A stretch of DNA of 64,000 nt, taken from the NCBI GenBank assembly GCA_033961575.1, contig CM066738.1, forward strand, positions 69,425,478 to 69,489,477, in the 5' to 3' direction. The first letter of the stretch is position 1. Each line of letters opens with the position of its first letter. This document shows positions 1 through 11,439 of this stretch, one piece after another. The notes under the pieces are model-generated. The model made no database searches. It was not told the DNA's origin and was given only the letters and a program-made list of their open reading frames with translations. The translations under genes were made by a program, and so were the position numbers. Source of the stretch: Aselliscus stoliczkanus (taxonomy: Eukaryota > Chordata > Mammalia > Chiroptera > Hipposideridae).

Positions 1-187
1 TCAGTCTTAGTTGTGGGTGGGCATAGTCTTGTTGTTACACCAGCTGAGCCATCCTGCCACCTGCTCAGGGACAGCTCAGCTCAGGTGCAGTGTCACTGGC
101 CCATGTGGGAATCGAACCGGCGGCCCTGTTGTTCAGAACTCCCACTCTTAAGCCAACTCTTAACCAACTGAGCCACTAGGCTGGCCC
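1..187 (-). mobile_element. tRNA-derived SINE, long multi-module form, cut by window edge
   Basis: Read on the minus strand it starts with the head GGGGCCAGCC, has an A-box region (TGGCTCAGTTGGTTAAGAG-like, at about 150-175) and a B box (GGTTCGATTCCC, near 112-120). It then runs into the linker that carries the second tRNA-like module (GGATGGCTCAGCTGG, near 40-55). The 3' part lies outside the window. The family is inferred to be a Rhin-type bat SINE. Confidence 0.85.
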
Positions 188-880
188 CTTGCCAAGCCTT
201 TTGAATGCAAATGTTCTTGATGTCTAGGTCTTCACATGGATACCTTTAAGGTAAAACCTTAAGGGTGTATACTGATGCATTGCATTCTCACTCCCTGGGT
301 GCAGTAACTGTCATCTATTAGACTTACACAGAAACTACTAAATGATAGCCCAGAATTAAATGAAAAGTAGAAAAAGAAATTCCCATATTGGAAATTATTG
401 TTCTTTGGGAATTTTTTATTCTGAAATTTATTGGAAATAAATTCTTAAAAGGACTAAACTTCTAATTAAACATAAATATAACATTTTCCATGGACTTCCA
501 CAATGGTTCTGAAATTCCCACTAAAGAATAGGTTAGCTGTTAATGATTTTCTCACTTCACTTACCGATTCAAAGGTGTGATGTTAGTTTTAGCCTGTAGG
601 CTGTTACTTTGCTTCTTTGCATTTCAAAAAGATCTAAGATCACTGATTATGACTTTGCCACTTCCTGTCATATTGTCCTTACAAAGGGGTTTTGTGGGTT
701 TAGACCTTACTGTGAAGAAACCAGCCCAAGTAAAAATTCTTGATATTTGCATGTCTATTAAATTCAACACTTTTACTTTTCATTTTAACCTATTTAATTG
801 TATAATTTATAAGGTAATACTTACTGGGATTTTAGAATTCTTCTTCTGAGAGCTGAAATGCCTTTTGCCTCCCTTTTCTT
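188..880. other. Unannotated AT-rich tract
   Basis: I see no repeat, RNA gene or convincing exon here. The open frame at 577-849 has no recognisable domain and an AT-driven composition, so I treat it as chance. Confidence 0.5.
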
Positions 881-1267
881 TCATGAATTGATGAATCTGT
901 GTAGTTGAGTAAGACAGCCAATCAACCAGGAGCCCAGACTGTGTAGGGGAACAACGTGCCAGAAGGTGTTTCTATTTCTATGAAATTCTGTTGACCTATA
1001 ACTTCCCACCCCAAAGGCATTATTAACACCTTGCCCCCTCATAGAGTTTGCTCTTCTTTTGATGCGGCAGTACTGACAGCCCTTTCCTGCAGTTGTCTTG
1101 CCTCTTCGGAGATATGATCCGTGAGTCACTATTGGATTCAGTCTTGAGCTAGCAAAAGAATGCATATGGTTCTGAATTAGTGGAGGTTTCACATCTTCAT
1201 TAACTAAGTCCATGTTATTGTTTTCCCGGATTGTGGTAATTCTGTGCTGCAAGTAATTGTCAGTCAT
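881..1267 (-). pseudogene. Unidentified 128-codon minus-strand frame, possible exon or decayed retrocopy
   Basis: The minus strand is open for 128 codons, bounded upstream by an in-frame TAG. The predicted peptide is polar and basic in its middle (…RRGKTTAGKGCQYCRIKRR…) and does not come from any repeat I recognise. A second minus-strand frame reads …ISPKRQDNCRKG… and …LVDWLSYSTTQIHQFMK… with several stops, and looks equally protein-like, so which frame was ever coding is unclear. There is no poly-A tail or TSD that I can see. I do not recognise a parent gene. It could be a chance frame, an old processed pseudogene or an exon of an unseen gene. Confidence 0.25.
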
Positions 1268-1529
1268 ATGGTTTTGGGTGGAGGAATACTTGAGCTAATT
1301 TGGTAGGAGCATCAAGCAAACAAATCAAAGATGATATTTCAGTTTTTGGTTTTTTGGACAATTTGACTACGTCACATTGATCTATTTTTCAGCACTTCAG
1401 TATGTAACATACTGTGTCTACATACTGTAAATTTACAGAGTAAATTTCAAGGCACTCTCCACCTCTCTTGAGTGTATTTTTCTAATAATATTTTTCACTT
1501 GGATTTAATAAAAAAATATATTTGACCTC

Positions 1530-2510
1530 CCTCTAGAACTCCAGATCCACACATACAGTTGACTGCTTTATATGACCATTTGGATGTCTAATAGGTATGT
1601 CAAATATACTGTGTACAAAATGCAACCCTTGATTCACCCACGTAACCACTCCACCTATCTCATACCTGTTTTTTGTTTGCATTTCTTCCTCCTTTCAGTT
1701 AATCACAATACCTAGTTGCTTAGATGAAAAGCCAAGGATTTTTTTTTTCTTTCCCTAAACATATTTCCCATTCAGTCTGTCAGCAGGCCTATCTCCAGAA
1801 GTCCACAATCTGTCCATTTCCTCCCATGTCCATTTTCCATTATAGTTCTAGCCATCAACTTCTCCCACTTAAATGACTACAGTGGTCTTCTCCCTCCTAC
1901 AACCTCTTCTCCATTTAGAGCTAGAGTGTCCTCTCCAGCTCAAAACCCCACAGCAACTTCCATTAGTCTTGACACAAAATCCAAATTCCTTGCCCTATTA
2001 GGCCCTGTATGGTCTTGTATCTGGCTAGCTCTGCTGTCTTATCTCCTATGATTTTCCTCTCACTTACTAACCATCTTACTTTCCTCAAGCATCTGCAGCT
2101 TGTGCCCACCTCAGGGCTTTTACCTTAGCTCTTCTCTGTCCTGAAATGCTCTTTCTCCAGAGCTTCACTGGTTGACTTCTTCCTGTTGTTCAAGCCTTAC
2201 CTAAAATGTCAATTCTTCAGTGAGGCCTTCCCTGAATGTCTCTTCTGAATTATTTTGGTCCCTCCCCTCATTCCCCATTGCTTCATCCCATTACCTATTT
2301 TATTTTATTCCTAGCGAAGATCACTATCTTTATAAAGTTGTTCTTTATTTACCTATTTATTTCAATTCACCATCTCTCTTAGAATGTAAGCTCAATGAAG
2401 GCAGGGACCCTGTCTGTCTTGGAACCCTTTGCTGATGTATTCCCAGTTTCTGTAACACTTTCTGCTATGTGCAGTAGGTGTTCACTAAATGTTTAAGGTT
2501 GAATTAGTGA
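1530..2510 (+). mobile_element. L2 LINE 3' end
   Basis: The segment follows the remembered L2 3' consensus over nearly 1 kb. Landmarks are TTTGGATGTCTAATAGGTAT (about 1579), CCAAATTCCTTGCCCTATTA with GGCCCTGTATGG (about 1980-2013), CTCAGGGCTTTTACC (about 2111), AGTGAGGCCTTCCCTGA (about 2219), GAATGTAAGCTCAATGAAGG (about 2383) and a decayed end near 2500. It encodes the degraded end of the L2 reverse-transcriptase ORF and the 3'UTR; no open frame survives. Confidence 0.8.
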
Positions 2511-4510
2511 ATAAGAATATGTAGCCCATGAAGACTATAAACCACTGAATCAGTAAAATTATGTTTTAATTAGAACATTTCTGCTAAATTTTCATGACAA
2601 TTAAGTGGCCCAAAAGCAAGAGAATGGTCCTTTCTCTTCTGATTATTCCATTAATTTGTGACAAGGCAAAAGATTGACAATGTAGTCAGCTAGCTATTGC
2701 TCTTGCATTATCTGTACATATAAATTGGTCATCATTTATCAGTTGTGCATATCTTTTATTTGCAACTTGTGATGTTATATGCTTGAACAGTAATACAAAG
2801 TGTACTCGTTGCAGATAAGAGTCTGAAATTCTAGAGACTCATTATAATGAGAACAGCTTGCACTGAACTGGCAGTAACTATGCATATGTCTCTCTCAAGA
2901 AAGAAAACATCAAATTCCAGACTGAGTAAACAGTAAACAGCAGTTAATTTAACTATAAAGATTCTGAATATATAATGATTTTCTAGGAATTGATGAATAT
3001 TTAGATTATGAATACTTAAATATTGATTTTGTGACTATAAATCTCCGCAAATCAAATATAATGAATTGGATTTATGCCTATGATTAAGACAGAAAAGAGG
3101 AGAAAACCAAAAGATCTTTTTCTTTCCCTTGCTGTGGTTTAGTAATAAATGCCCATAGACCACAGGCCATAGACTTACCAACATTAAAAGATATAAAGAT
3201 GTTTTGTTTTTGTTTTTGTTTCTAAAGCCGCATCAGAATTCTTTTTAGCTTCTTCCTTCCAGTATTCCATTGTGTTATTTTCTGTCATTTGATGGTTAAT
3301 GTTTTCCTTTTCACTTTCTTAGAAAAAGTAGCACCTTCAAAGTTAAGAGCTTTTCTCACAGGCTTTCTTGATAATTTTCCTAGTCCTCAACTGTCTGTGT
3401 TCTATTGTATGGTAATGATTTTTCCCTTAGGAGTTTTGAGCACCTTTCCTTCCACCTATTCCACTGGCAAACCCCCAAATACTGCCTTCTGCAATATTCT
3501 CTAACAAAAGTAGCTTTAGTTAATATGCAGCAGTACCTTAATCCTTTGACCAATTCTCCTTAGAAGAACCACCATCTTCACCTGTAGCCAGGTGTCCAGA
3601 GTTGGTATATTTGTGGTTGACCTTCAGGTCTGGCAGAATTAAGATTCACAATTTCTCTGTTATTTGAATATAATTTTCCTTTTAATTGGGATTTCATTTT
3701 TGGCCTGGATGAAATCCTTTTTTAAAAAAACTAGAGTGGAAGTCCTAATACTCAGATTTTAATCAATACATAATAACAGTTTAAAAGTGATTCTTATTAT
3801 GTCATGGATAAATTGATCATGAATCGACATCCTAAAGATTTCCAAATACCACCAGTTCAGGAAGAGCCATCACCTATTGTTAAGGATGTCTTCCTTTTGC
3901 CTCTTCTGATCTACACTTCACCTCTCTCTACCCTCCCTCTGTCTACCCTGGAGGCTGCCTGTGTCAAGAGCTCCTGTGCCCTCTGACTTCCACCAATGGG
4001 AGAGTCCCAGCAGGAGATCCAAGGGAGTGACAAGAATGAGGTCAGGCTAATTATTCTTCTGGCTCCCTTCTTGTGGGTTTGCCTTGGGCTGCCTGTGCCC
4101 CTGGACATAAGGTCATGGTGCTTCACTATAAGACTTTCTCCTTTTGGGTTCCTGTAATCAATTCTTCCTTTCATCACTTTTCCCCTAGGAGTAGTAACTA
4201 ACAATGCTGCTGCTACCAATCTCAAAGCATAGCAGTATCCTTGTAGTTCCCCTATGTGTCCATATTTTTACAAACAGTCCCTTTCAAATAAGTCTCCACA
4301 AATTTTCCTAATTTGAATGTACCATCTGTTTCCTGTTGGGATCCTCTCTGATACAATGTTATCATTTCTTGGATTTTGTATACTCTCAACTATTTTTGAC
4401 AAAGTATAGATATGATCTGGATAGGCAATGGAGTGGGCACAAAATAAAAGAAAAAATTATTGCCTTCTGGGGATCTGTCATGTGAGATAGACAAGCTTCT
4501 CCATTACCAT
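2511..4510. other. Unannotated tract, 2 kb
   Basis: AT-rich single-copy-looking sequence. I see no SINE, no L1 3' end and no splice-bounded frame I would trust. The short frames at 3289-3504, 3804-3986 and 3911-4225 (minus) show no family signature. Confidence 0.5.
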
Positions 4511-4514
4511 ATTC

Positions 4515-4720
4515 AATATTCAATCAACATTTATTGAATAGCTACTGTAAACCAGACATGGTGTATGGATCTCAGGTGAATACAAATGGGAGCACTATTT
4601 GGTTCCTACCATTATATATCTTAATTTCAACTGTGTTTTTACAGAAGATTCTAAGTGTTCAGGTAATTATAATTCACAGTCCTGGACCACGCAAAGATGA
4701 AGTCCCTGTGCCAGCCTCAC
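4515..4720 (-). mobile_element. L2-like fragment, antisense
   Basis: The motif CAACATTTATTGAATAGCTA followed by CAGACATGGTGTATGG resembles the common …ACATTTATTGAGCACCTACTATGTGCCAGGCAC… block of L2-class repeats, in decayed form. The boundaries are approximate. Confidence 0.5.
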
Positions 4721-6060
4721 ACATGTGCCATTATTAAACAATGGGTTAATTAAGAGTATCAGCACCACCACCACTACTATTGTCATTAGTCCACGGGGAG
4801 TTCATTGTGAGCTCATGAAGAGCGTGGGCTTTGCCTTACTCATCTTTAGAGTGTTAGCATCACACGGTGCCATGCGGGAGCCCTCAGGAGACTTTTACCC
4901 TGTGATTTGTTTTGTTTTGTTGGGTGATACCACTAGTTTTGCAGACTTCTCTAATGCCCAGTTCCTGAACCTCTGTCATAGTTCTTTGCAGCCCTGGACT
5001 GAATAGGGAAGTGTCAGCCTGATTGCTGTGTCCCTCCAGCCCATGATGCTGTAGACCCTTGTTAGTCCTCAGTAGTCTCCTGCCTTGAGAGCTTACTAAG
5101 AAAGCAGAAAATCTCTAGCCTGTTTCGTTGTGCCTGATGACTATTCTGTTCTTCGTTCCCAGCGCCTGGTTCTGTACAGTGACCTCTGTGATTCTCAAAC
5201 ATGACTGTTTCCTGATCCCATAATAGGACTTCTTTTGTGCTTTCATTTCTCTGGATGGGAATCTTGCTGAGTGTCAAGGAAATCCTTCTGGGCAGATGGA
5301 AGATTTCAGTTAAGCACAAATATTCTTTTCTTTATATTAGCCTTGGGTAAAACATATTCAGTGGGTGTACTTCAGGAGAAGAGTCTTATGGTTAAATAAA
5401 TTAGGGCAATTGTCTTTAAAAAGTTTTTTTTGCTATAGGACATCTCTTAGGACTGGGGGCTATAGTTGGGGAAAACCTACTTTGCATAGTTGAGTTGTAT
5501 CCACTAGAACCTCAGGCTATAGTAACTTTTCCCTACATCACTCTTAATGCCTGCTAACCCTGAAGAGCTGCTAAAGTCTTAAGACACAGAATTAGTCATG
5601 TCAAGAAAGATGTGACACTCCCTGCCCTGTGCTAGGGGGAGGAATGTGTCTGAGTGACCTTGTCCAGTTAGAAAGGCCTCCTGGTGATCTTTAACATTGT
5701 TGTGATGAAGTTAGGTAGCCCTGCACTTTTTGCTCCTAATGGGAGACATCATCAATCTATCACAATTCTCTGTGATATTTCCAGGGGGTGGGGCTGGGAC
5801 ATTATAACCTTATGATAACCAGTGTTCTAAGTGCCATGGGAGCAGCCAGAGGAAAATTCACTTCACCTTACTGAAAGACTAGGACTTGTTATTTAAAAGT
5901 TGTAATAAACTGCACAAAGGTTTACTCTACGGCCTCCTTTTCTTATCCTTTCTCCTGTTCCAACTATATGTCAATTACTGCTCCAAGTGCCTTTAAACTC
6001 TTCTTTTTTTCTTGACTTATCTTGCCTCTTCTCTGTGGGTGAGCAAAACACGATCTATAG
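4721..6060. other. Unannotated tract
   Basis: No repeat or gene recognised. The frames at 4725-5006 (plus) and 5062-5319 (minus) have no domain or compositional sign of coding. Confidence 0.45.
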
Positions 6061-6270
6061 CTGAATGGTTTCATCTAAACCAGAGTCTGGGAATATCTAG
6101 GGACAGTTTTGGTCGCCACAGCTGGCAGAATGCTACTGGCAACAGTGGGTAGAGAATAGGGATGCTGCTAAACATCCTACAATGCACAGGACAGCCCCCT
6201 CCCCCATCCCAAATGAAGACTTATCCAACCCAAAATTTCCATAGTTCTAAGGTTGAAAAACCTAATATAG
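6061..6270 (+). mobile_element. hAT-type non-autonomous DNA transposon relic (MER class)
   Basis: It contains GGGATGCTGCTAAACATCC, TACAATGCACAGGACAGCCC and ATAGTTCTAAGGTTGAAAAA, which I recognise as the interior and 3' end of an ancient hAT MITE common in mammals. The left end CTGAATGGTTTCATCTAAACC corresponds to the usual CAGTGGTTCTCAACC terminus. I do not assign a subfamily. Confidence 0.65.
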
Positions 6271-6274
6271 ACCC

Positions 6275-6460
6275 TAGTCTGTCCAACAAAACTTTCTGTG
6301 ATTAGGGAAATGTTCTATACAGTACTTATTACTATATGTGGCTATTGAGCATTTGAAATGTGTCTAGTGCAACTGTGGAACTGAATTTTAATTGAATTTT
6401 AAGTTAAACAGCTACACTATAGTTAGAAGCTGCAATATTGAACAAGGAAATCTAGACCAT
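6275..6460 (+). mobile_element. Second hAT-type MITE relic (MER class)
   Basis: It contains AAATGTTCTATACAGTACTT, GTGGCTATTGAGCATTTGAA and GGAACTGAATTTTAATTG, typical of a second ancient mammalian MITE (…GTCCAATAGAACTTTCTG… start, here GTCCAACAAAACTTTCTG). It lies directly after the previous MITE. Confidence 0.6.
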
Positions 6461-7780
6461 AGGTCCCCTGTCCCTTGGCATAAAAGGTTGGTACCTGAAA
6501 GGGGGAGGGTCAGTGAGGAAACTTAGAGGAAGCTGACAGGTGGGATGCATTCACTGAAGGCAATGCTGGCCTCCTATGGAGAAGAAAGAAATTTTGGAAG
6601 GGGTCCCATTATCTAGAAGTTTATATGAGGCAGGGCCCGGAAAGCCATGTGGTGCCTTGTGTTGGAGATGAAACCCATGTTTATTTCAGACTAGACAAAG
6701 AATTGGATATATTGTCCAGGAGGAAGAAGAAGTTTAAGTTAATAAAAGAAATGGATATGGAGAGAAGAGTTGATGTGGATAAAGTAAAGTGATGGGGAAA
6801 GTAGGTAAATGTGGAAGGGGAAGAAGGCATAAGATGGGAGGATGGCTGGAGGAAGAACGTGGTCAAGACAGCTGAAAGACATATTTCATGGAGGAAAATT
6901 AGTTATCTCCTCCCACTCCTCCTTTTTCTCCTCTTTCCCTCTATTTAGTTTCACTGATTTTTTTTTCTGCACCCATGTATATCAGTCCCAGCAGGAAATA
7001 CATGATATACTCAAATTGGGATGGTTTGAGGAGTTCATGAAGTGACTATTTACAAAGGTGTAGGCAGGAGGTAAAGCAGCACAGGGGTGGGGGCAGGACC
7101 TCAGGACTGGTGACATTGGAGTGTGCTTGCTAACCTTAGGCCCAGGGTGCTGGGGGCAGGGCACTACTGGAGCCCTGCACTGTGGAGGACTGAGGACAGG
7201 GCTGCCTAGCGGGAGCTGTAACCTCCAGTGGAGGATTCAGGCATCCACAGGCAAATTGTTTGGTAGTAAAATACTCTGACTTCACTCTCCCACTCCTTTT
7301 AGTCTCCCTCCTTTCAGGTACTCCTACATTTGAAACCCTTGAAAAAGAATTTTAAAAAGCCAGTTAGCAATGCAAGCATTAGTTATCATTGACTTTTCTC
7401 ACAAAAGCAAAATAAAACAAAAGTCCTTGGCAGGTACTTTGGAGGTATTCTGAGAACTGTGTTTTTATAACAGAGTGGGACAATACAAATACTTAACAGT
7501 TTCATAGAACTTTGTTTATTCTGAGTAGGTCAGAACAAGTCATTCTGATGTTTAAAATTGGCATGAACAGGCAGGGCGGGCCTCTGTTTTTGCAGATAGA
7601 TACTCCTCATTTGGAAATGAGCATATTTCCACAAATAAGCCATTGGAGATAATCCTCAGAAAAATAATAATTGTGCCCAGAGTGGCAACCACCTACCTAC
7701 CTACTAAATATTTCTTTACCTCTTCCAGGCACATGGGCTACTCAACATGGGACTTTATTATAAAGACATTATGCTGCTCT
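6461..7780. other. Unannotated tract, purine-rich in part
   Basis: 6640-6870 is strongly purine-rich on the plus strand, which explains the low-complexity frames there. The remainder shows no recognised repeat or gene. Confidence 0.45.
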
Positions 7781-7792
7781 AAATGCATCCTA

Positions 7793-7946
7793 GGGCTGGC
7801 TGAGTGGCTCAATTAGTTAAGAGCTCGCTCAAGAGTGCGAGCTGAACTCTGAGCAACGGTGGTTCGATGCCAGCTCGAGCTGAGTTGCCGTTGAGCTGCC
7901 AAAAGGTGGCAGGATGGCTCAGCTAAAAATAAATAAATAAATGCAT
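7793..7946 (+). mobile_element. tRNA-derived SINE, short single-module form
   Basis: Head GGGCTGGCTGAGTGGCTC, B box GGTTCGATGCC, linker GCTGCCAAAAGGTGGCAGG, and then a stop inside what is the A box of module 2 in long copies (ATGGCTCAGCT), followed directly by an AAATAAATAAATAA tail. The TSD AAATGCATCCTA lies at 7781-7792 and 7947-7958 (12/12), so the insertion is complete. Confidence 0.9.
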
Positions 7947-8055
7947 AAATGCATCCTAATCCCCAGAGAGAGCTCAGCTGATAACATGTTAAGATGTCAA
8001 ACATGCAAAAGCATATGCATTTTCACTGGCCATTTTCAATGGGAGAGAAGATTTC

Positions 8056-8170
8056 TTTTTTTTTTTTTTTTTTTTTTGAGGGCAGTGTCACTGGCCCTCA
8101 TATGTGGGACTGAACCGGGGCCGCTGGCTTCCCAAGCCAGCACTTAAACACCGAGCCATTCGGCCGGCCT
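8056..8170 (-). mobile_element. tRNA-derived SINE, short GCCCTC-A(n) form
   Basis: On the minus strand: head GGCCGGCC, A box with GGTGTTTAAGTGC, B box CCGGTTCAGTCCCACATATG, GAGGGCCAGTGACACTGCCC and a poly-A (about 20 Ts on plus). The TSD GGAGAGAAGATTTC lies at 8042-8055 and 8171-8184 (14/14). Confidence 0.92.
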
Positions 8171-8349
8171 GGAGAGAAGATTTCAATAGCCAAAGGAAGA
8201 CATCTCTGTTAAGAGTTTCAGTGACTGTGAAAGAAACATGGGAGCCAGGCATGTAATTGCCAAGCCCAAGTGTCTACTCTGCCAGCTTCAGAGCTGTTTT
8301 GGGGGCTTTAATATATATTGTATAGTATCATAACAGCAACAAAAATATT

Positions 8350-8560
8350 TTTAGTCAGTATCAACTAAGTGCCAATGTTATAAGCTCACTCATGTGACCT
8401 TACTTAGTCCTTGAGAGAACACAGCAAGGTAAGTGGTATTATCAACATGTTGCAGAAGACAAGTCTCTGAGAAGTGAAACTTACACAAATTGTCCAGTAA
8501 TAAGAGGAGTGCAAATCCACAGATACAGAATCCCCTCTTTTTTACCTCAATGATATAGGA
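8350..8560 (-). mobile_element. MIR relic
   Basis: The plus strand reads CTCACTCATGTGACCTTACT … GTTGCAGAAGACAAGTCTCT … AATAAGAGGAGTGCAAATCC, a decayed reverse complement of the MIR core and tRNA-related head. Confidence 0.5.
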
Positions 8561-9570
8561 TAGCTGTACCAGCAATGACCCAAGACAACAGAGCATTTAA
8601 GTCATTTGCTTTCAGTTTTTAGTTTTCTAATGTAATTATATTGATGTGCCAACTGAAAGTGAAAAAGTATCTGGGTTGTAAATAATTTCTCCCTTTTATC
8701 TTTCCACTAAAATTCTAAAAACAAAAAAAGTTCTTTAAACTTGGATCCAAACCACATTTCTTAGAATTCTCTGAAATAGTTGGCTTAGGTTTATGTACTC
8801 TCCCAAAGCCAAATTACTGTTATTGCCCCATCCTTTTGAAGAGTGAAACAATAGTAATTAATGAGTTCTTTGATTTCTCTTTTTCCTCACTACACACATA
8901 TGGGTTTTTTCTCATAAACAGAAATTTTAATTTTTTAAATAAACAAAATAACCATTTACCAATCTCTTGCTCATCCTGGTATGGGCAATTTTTGACCCCC
9001 TGACTAGCTAAAGCAGAAACATCAAGGGAATTTCTGCAAGAGGGATTACTGGATACCTAGGAATTGTTTGTTTTGCTTGTTTGCCTACTCTTCCTGCTTC
9101 TGCTATCAGTGATTTTTCACCAAGGTAGCCTAGTTATTGTGGTTCAAACTCCAAGTTGCTATGGTAAAGGTGCTTCGACTCTCTGCCACACTTTCTTTAT
9201 AACACTTGCTCTTTACACAATCTATTCTTAGAATCTTAGAATCTCTAAAAAGATTGGCATGTTCCCTTTGGCCTTTGAAAGCTTGGACACACACACTTGG
9301 AAAACCAGTAAACTTCTGGAGGCCAAAAAATGATGAATGATTCTTCCATGAGCCCTCAGTACCTGGTACAAGCCCTACTTGACACATAGTATGCACTTGG
9401 TAAGTGTTAAACAGAGGAACTATCAGCTTGATCAAGATGTCAGCAGAACACCAAAGCAAAAATGCAACGCCTGCTGAGGCCAGGGCACCCAATTTGTGAA
9501 ATGGGGAAGAACCTATTATAGATTTATGATTGCTTAGTAGTCTCTAATTTCCTGTTTCATGGTTTGTATT
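8561..9570. other. Unannotated tract
   Basis: I recognise no repeat or gene. The minus-strand frame 9130-9492 (120 codons) has no family features and lacks a retrocopy tail. Confidence 0.45.
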
Positions 9571-9577
9571 CTGTGAT

Positions 9578-9830
9578 GATTTTAGATCTGGGTTGAAAAT
9601 AGATTAGTGTCCAACTTTAAAGGGCAAGATAGTAAATACTTTAGGTGTTAGGCCAGCCATCTATAGTCTCTGTGGCAGTTCCTCAGGTCTGCTATTATAG
9701 CCTGAAAGCAGATGTACACAATATGGAAATGAGGGAGCATGGCTATCTTCCAAATGAAACTTTATTTACAAAAACAGGCTGCAGGCTGGATTTGGTCCAA
9801 GGGCCATGGTTTGCCCATTCCTGATTGTAG
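9578..9830 (-). mobile_element. hAT-type MITE relic
   Basis: GGGCAAGATAGTAAATACTT, ACTTTATTTACAAAAACAGG and CTGCAGGCTGGATTTGG match a widespread mammalian hAT MITE with the usual GGGTCGGCAAACTA terminus, here decayed to GGCCATGGTTTGCCCATTCC at the right end. Subfamily not assigned. Confidence 0.6.
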
Positions 9831-9849
9831 GCATTGAAAATTAATGAAT

Positions 9850-9957
9850 TTTTTTTTTTTTTGAGGGCAGTGTCACTGGCCCTCATATGTGGGACCCGAA
9901 CCGGGGCCGCTGGCTTCCCAAGACCAGCGCTAAACCACTGCGCCACTCGGCCGGCCC
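9850..9957 (-). mobile_element. tRNA-derived SINE, short GCCCTC-A(n) form
   Basis: Near-complete short copy. The flanks GAAAATTAATGAA (left) and GAAAGTTAATGAA (right) form an imperfect TSD. It is oriented head-to-head with the next SINE 44 bp away. Confidence 0.9.
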
Positions 9958-10001
9958 TGAAAGTTAATGAACTTTTAAAGCATATCAAAAAATAGTTTGT
10001 G

Positions 10002-10118
10002 AGGGCCAGCGAAGTGGCGCGGTGGTTAAGCGCTGGCCTGGGAAGCCAGCGGCCCCGGTTCAGTCTCACATATGAGGGCCAGTGACACTGCCCTCAAAAA
10101 AAAAAAAAAAAAAAAAAA
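10002..10118 (+). mobile_element. tRNA-derived SINE, short GCCCTC-A(n) form
   Basis: Head AGGGCCAGCGAAGTGGCGC, B box GGTTCAGTCTC, GAGGGCCAGTGACACTGCCC, then an uninterrupted run of about 22 As. The TSD is AGTTTGTG on both sides. The long pure A tail suggests a recent insertion. Confidence 0.9.
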
Positions 10119-10132
10119 GTTTGTGGATATTA

Positions 10133-10240
10133 ACTACAATTATTGTGGTGATCATTTTGCAATATATACAAATATTGAATCATATTATACATCTGAAGCT
10201 AACATAATGTTATATGTCAGTTATAACCTCAATTAAACAA
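10133..10240 (+). mobile_element. L1 3' terminus
   Basis: GGTGATCATTTTGCAATATA, ACATCTGAAGCTAACATAA, TGTTATATGTCAGTTATAAC and CTCAATTAAA follow the terminal 3'UTR of mammalian L1 elements. It is 5'-truncated. Confidence 0.65.
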
Positions 10241-10409
10241 AACAAAACACTTTGTGAGTCAGCTTTCTATCTTGAAACAAAATATATGTAAAAGTCTTTA
10301 AAAATATACGTGGCCGTTATAACCATTAATGTAAGTCAGTGGATTTGGCATGTGGGTAGAGGGTAGAGAGGTAGAGGTTACTTTCAGTGAGATCTTCCGT
10401 TAATCTAGC

Positions 10410-10630
10410 CATTAGTTTAAAATGTTGTTATTAAGAGTTCATACCCTTTGGCCCAGTAATTTTGCTTCTCAGAATATATTATAAGAAGTGATAAATAATG
10501 AAGGCAAATATTTATGTACAGATGTTTAACGTATGTCATTTTAAATAAAAATTTAGGAACCATTTACATGTTCAGCATTAAAAGAATGGTTAGGTATATT
10601 ATGATATATCCACATTAAAAAATATATCCA
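10410..10630 (+). mobile_element. Old L1 fragment (ORF2 end / 3'UTR)
   Basis: CATACCCTTTGGCCCAGTAA, CTTCTCAGAATATATT and AAGAATGGTTAGGTATATTA match the L1 ORF2 C-terminal region, with stops throughout. It appears to resume at 11440 after intervening sequence. Confidence 0.55.
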
Positions 10631-10734
10631 GGGCCGGCCGAGTGGCACGGTGGTTAAGCGCTGGCTTAGGAAGCCAGCGGCCACGGTTCGGGTTCCACAT
10701 ATGAAGGCCAGTGACACTGCCCTCAAAAAAAAAA
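10631..10734 (+). mobile_element. tRNA-derived SINE, short form
   Basis: GGGCCGGCCGAGTGGCACGG head and the usual B box and GCCCTC end, with an A tail that passes directly into a (GATATA)n microsatellite. Confidence 0.9.
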
Positions 10735-10788
10735 AATATAGATATAGATATAGATATAGATATAGATATAGATATAGATATAGATATA
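10735..10788. repeat. (GATATA)n microsatellite grown from a SINE tail
   Basis: About eight perfect GATATA units start where the SINE poly-A ends. The tyrosine/arginine and isoleucine/serine repeat peptides in overlapping frames are artefacts of this repeat. Confidence 0.95.
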
Positions 10789-10789
10789 T

Positions 10790-11435
10790 CTATCTCCATT
10801 ACCAGCCTCCCATCACAATATTTTTGGAGTCCAGGGCTCCACTGAGGACAAATGGAGATTCATATAACATGTCTAATTATTTAAAAGTTGTAAATAAAAC
10901 TACCAAACTGTTAGAGAATGTTTCATCCTCCTACTTTAATAAATATAACCTTCTAAATGACCAAGAAGGCCAAGTTTAAATTTGGAATTCTCAGACTCTG
11001 GAATTCCATGCTGGAATGTGGTGGCATGGGGAGAGCAGCCCCCTACTCTTCCCAGCTCTGTTACAGTGCCATACCAAGGGGGCCTTACACATACTTGTGA
11101 GTATACCCCACCCTCACATTCAAAGTCCACCAACACTCTTGGAACACTTGGCCATCCTTGGGCTGAACAGTCAGCCCTCAGGAATGGCCCTGGGAAAGAG
11201 GCCTAAGTAGGGCATTTTGGTCATGGGATTTCAGGATTCCAAGTACTTCGAGAATGGTCTAAAATGATGGTACAGACTCAGTGTGGATGCATTCTTCTTT
11301 CCCTGTGGACCCCTCCTCTTGAGGAGAGGAGTATAGCAAGAGGTGGTCCAGGGCAAAGCTGCTGTAAAATTCTGGGTCCTTGGCAAGTATGCCTGTGTCT
11401 GGTTTAAGAGCAGTATTGCCCATTACAATGTCTAG
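10790..11435. other. Unannotated insert between L1 pieces
   Basis: More GC-rich than its surroundings, with the local palindrome-like GGAATTCTCAGACTCTGGAA near 10983. The overlapping frames (10982-11206, 11016-11210, 10936-11136 minus) show no domain. It could be an old LTR or a single-copy insert; I cannot name it. Confidence 0.35.
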
Positions 11436-11439
11436 TAAC

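Noticed and set aside
10599..10979. Plus and minus frames with long tyrosine/arginine or isoleucine/serine repeats
   Set aside because: They are translations of a (GATATA)n microsatellite joined to a SINE, with no other coding sign.
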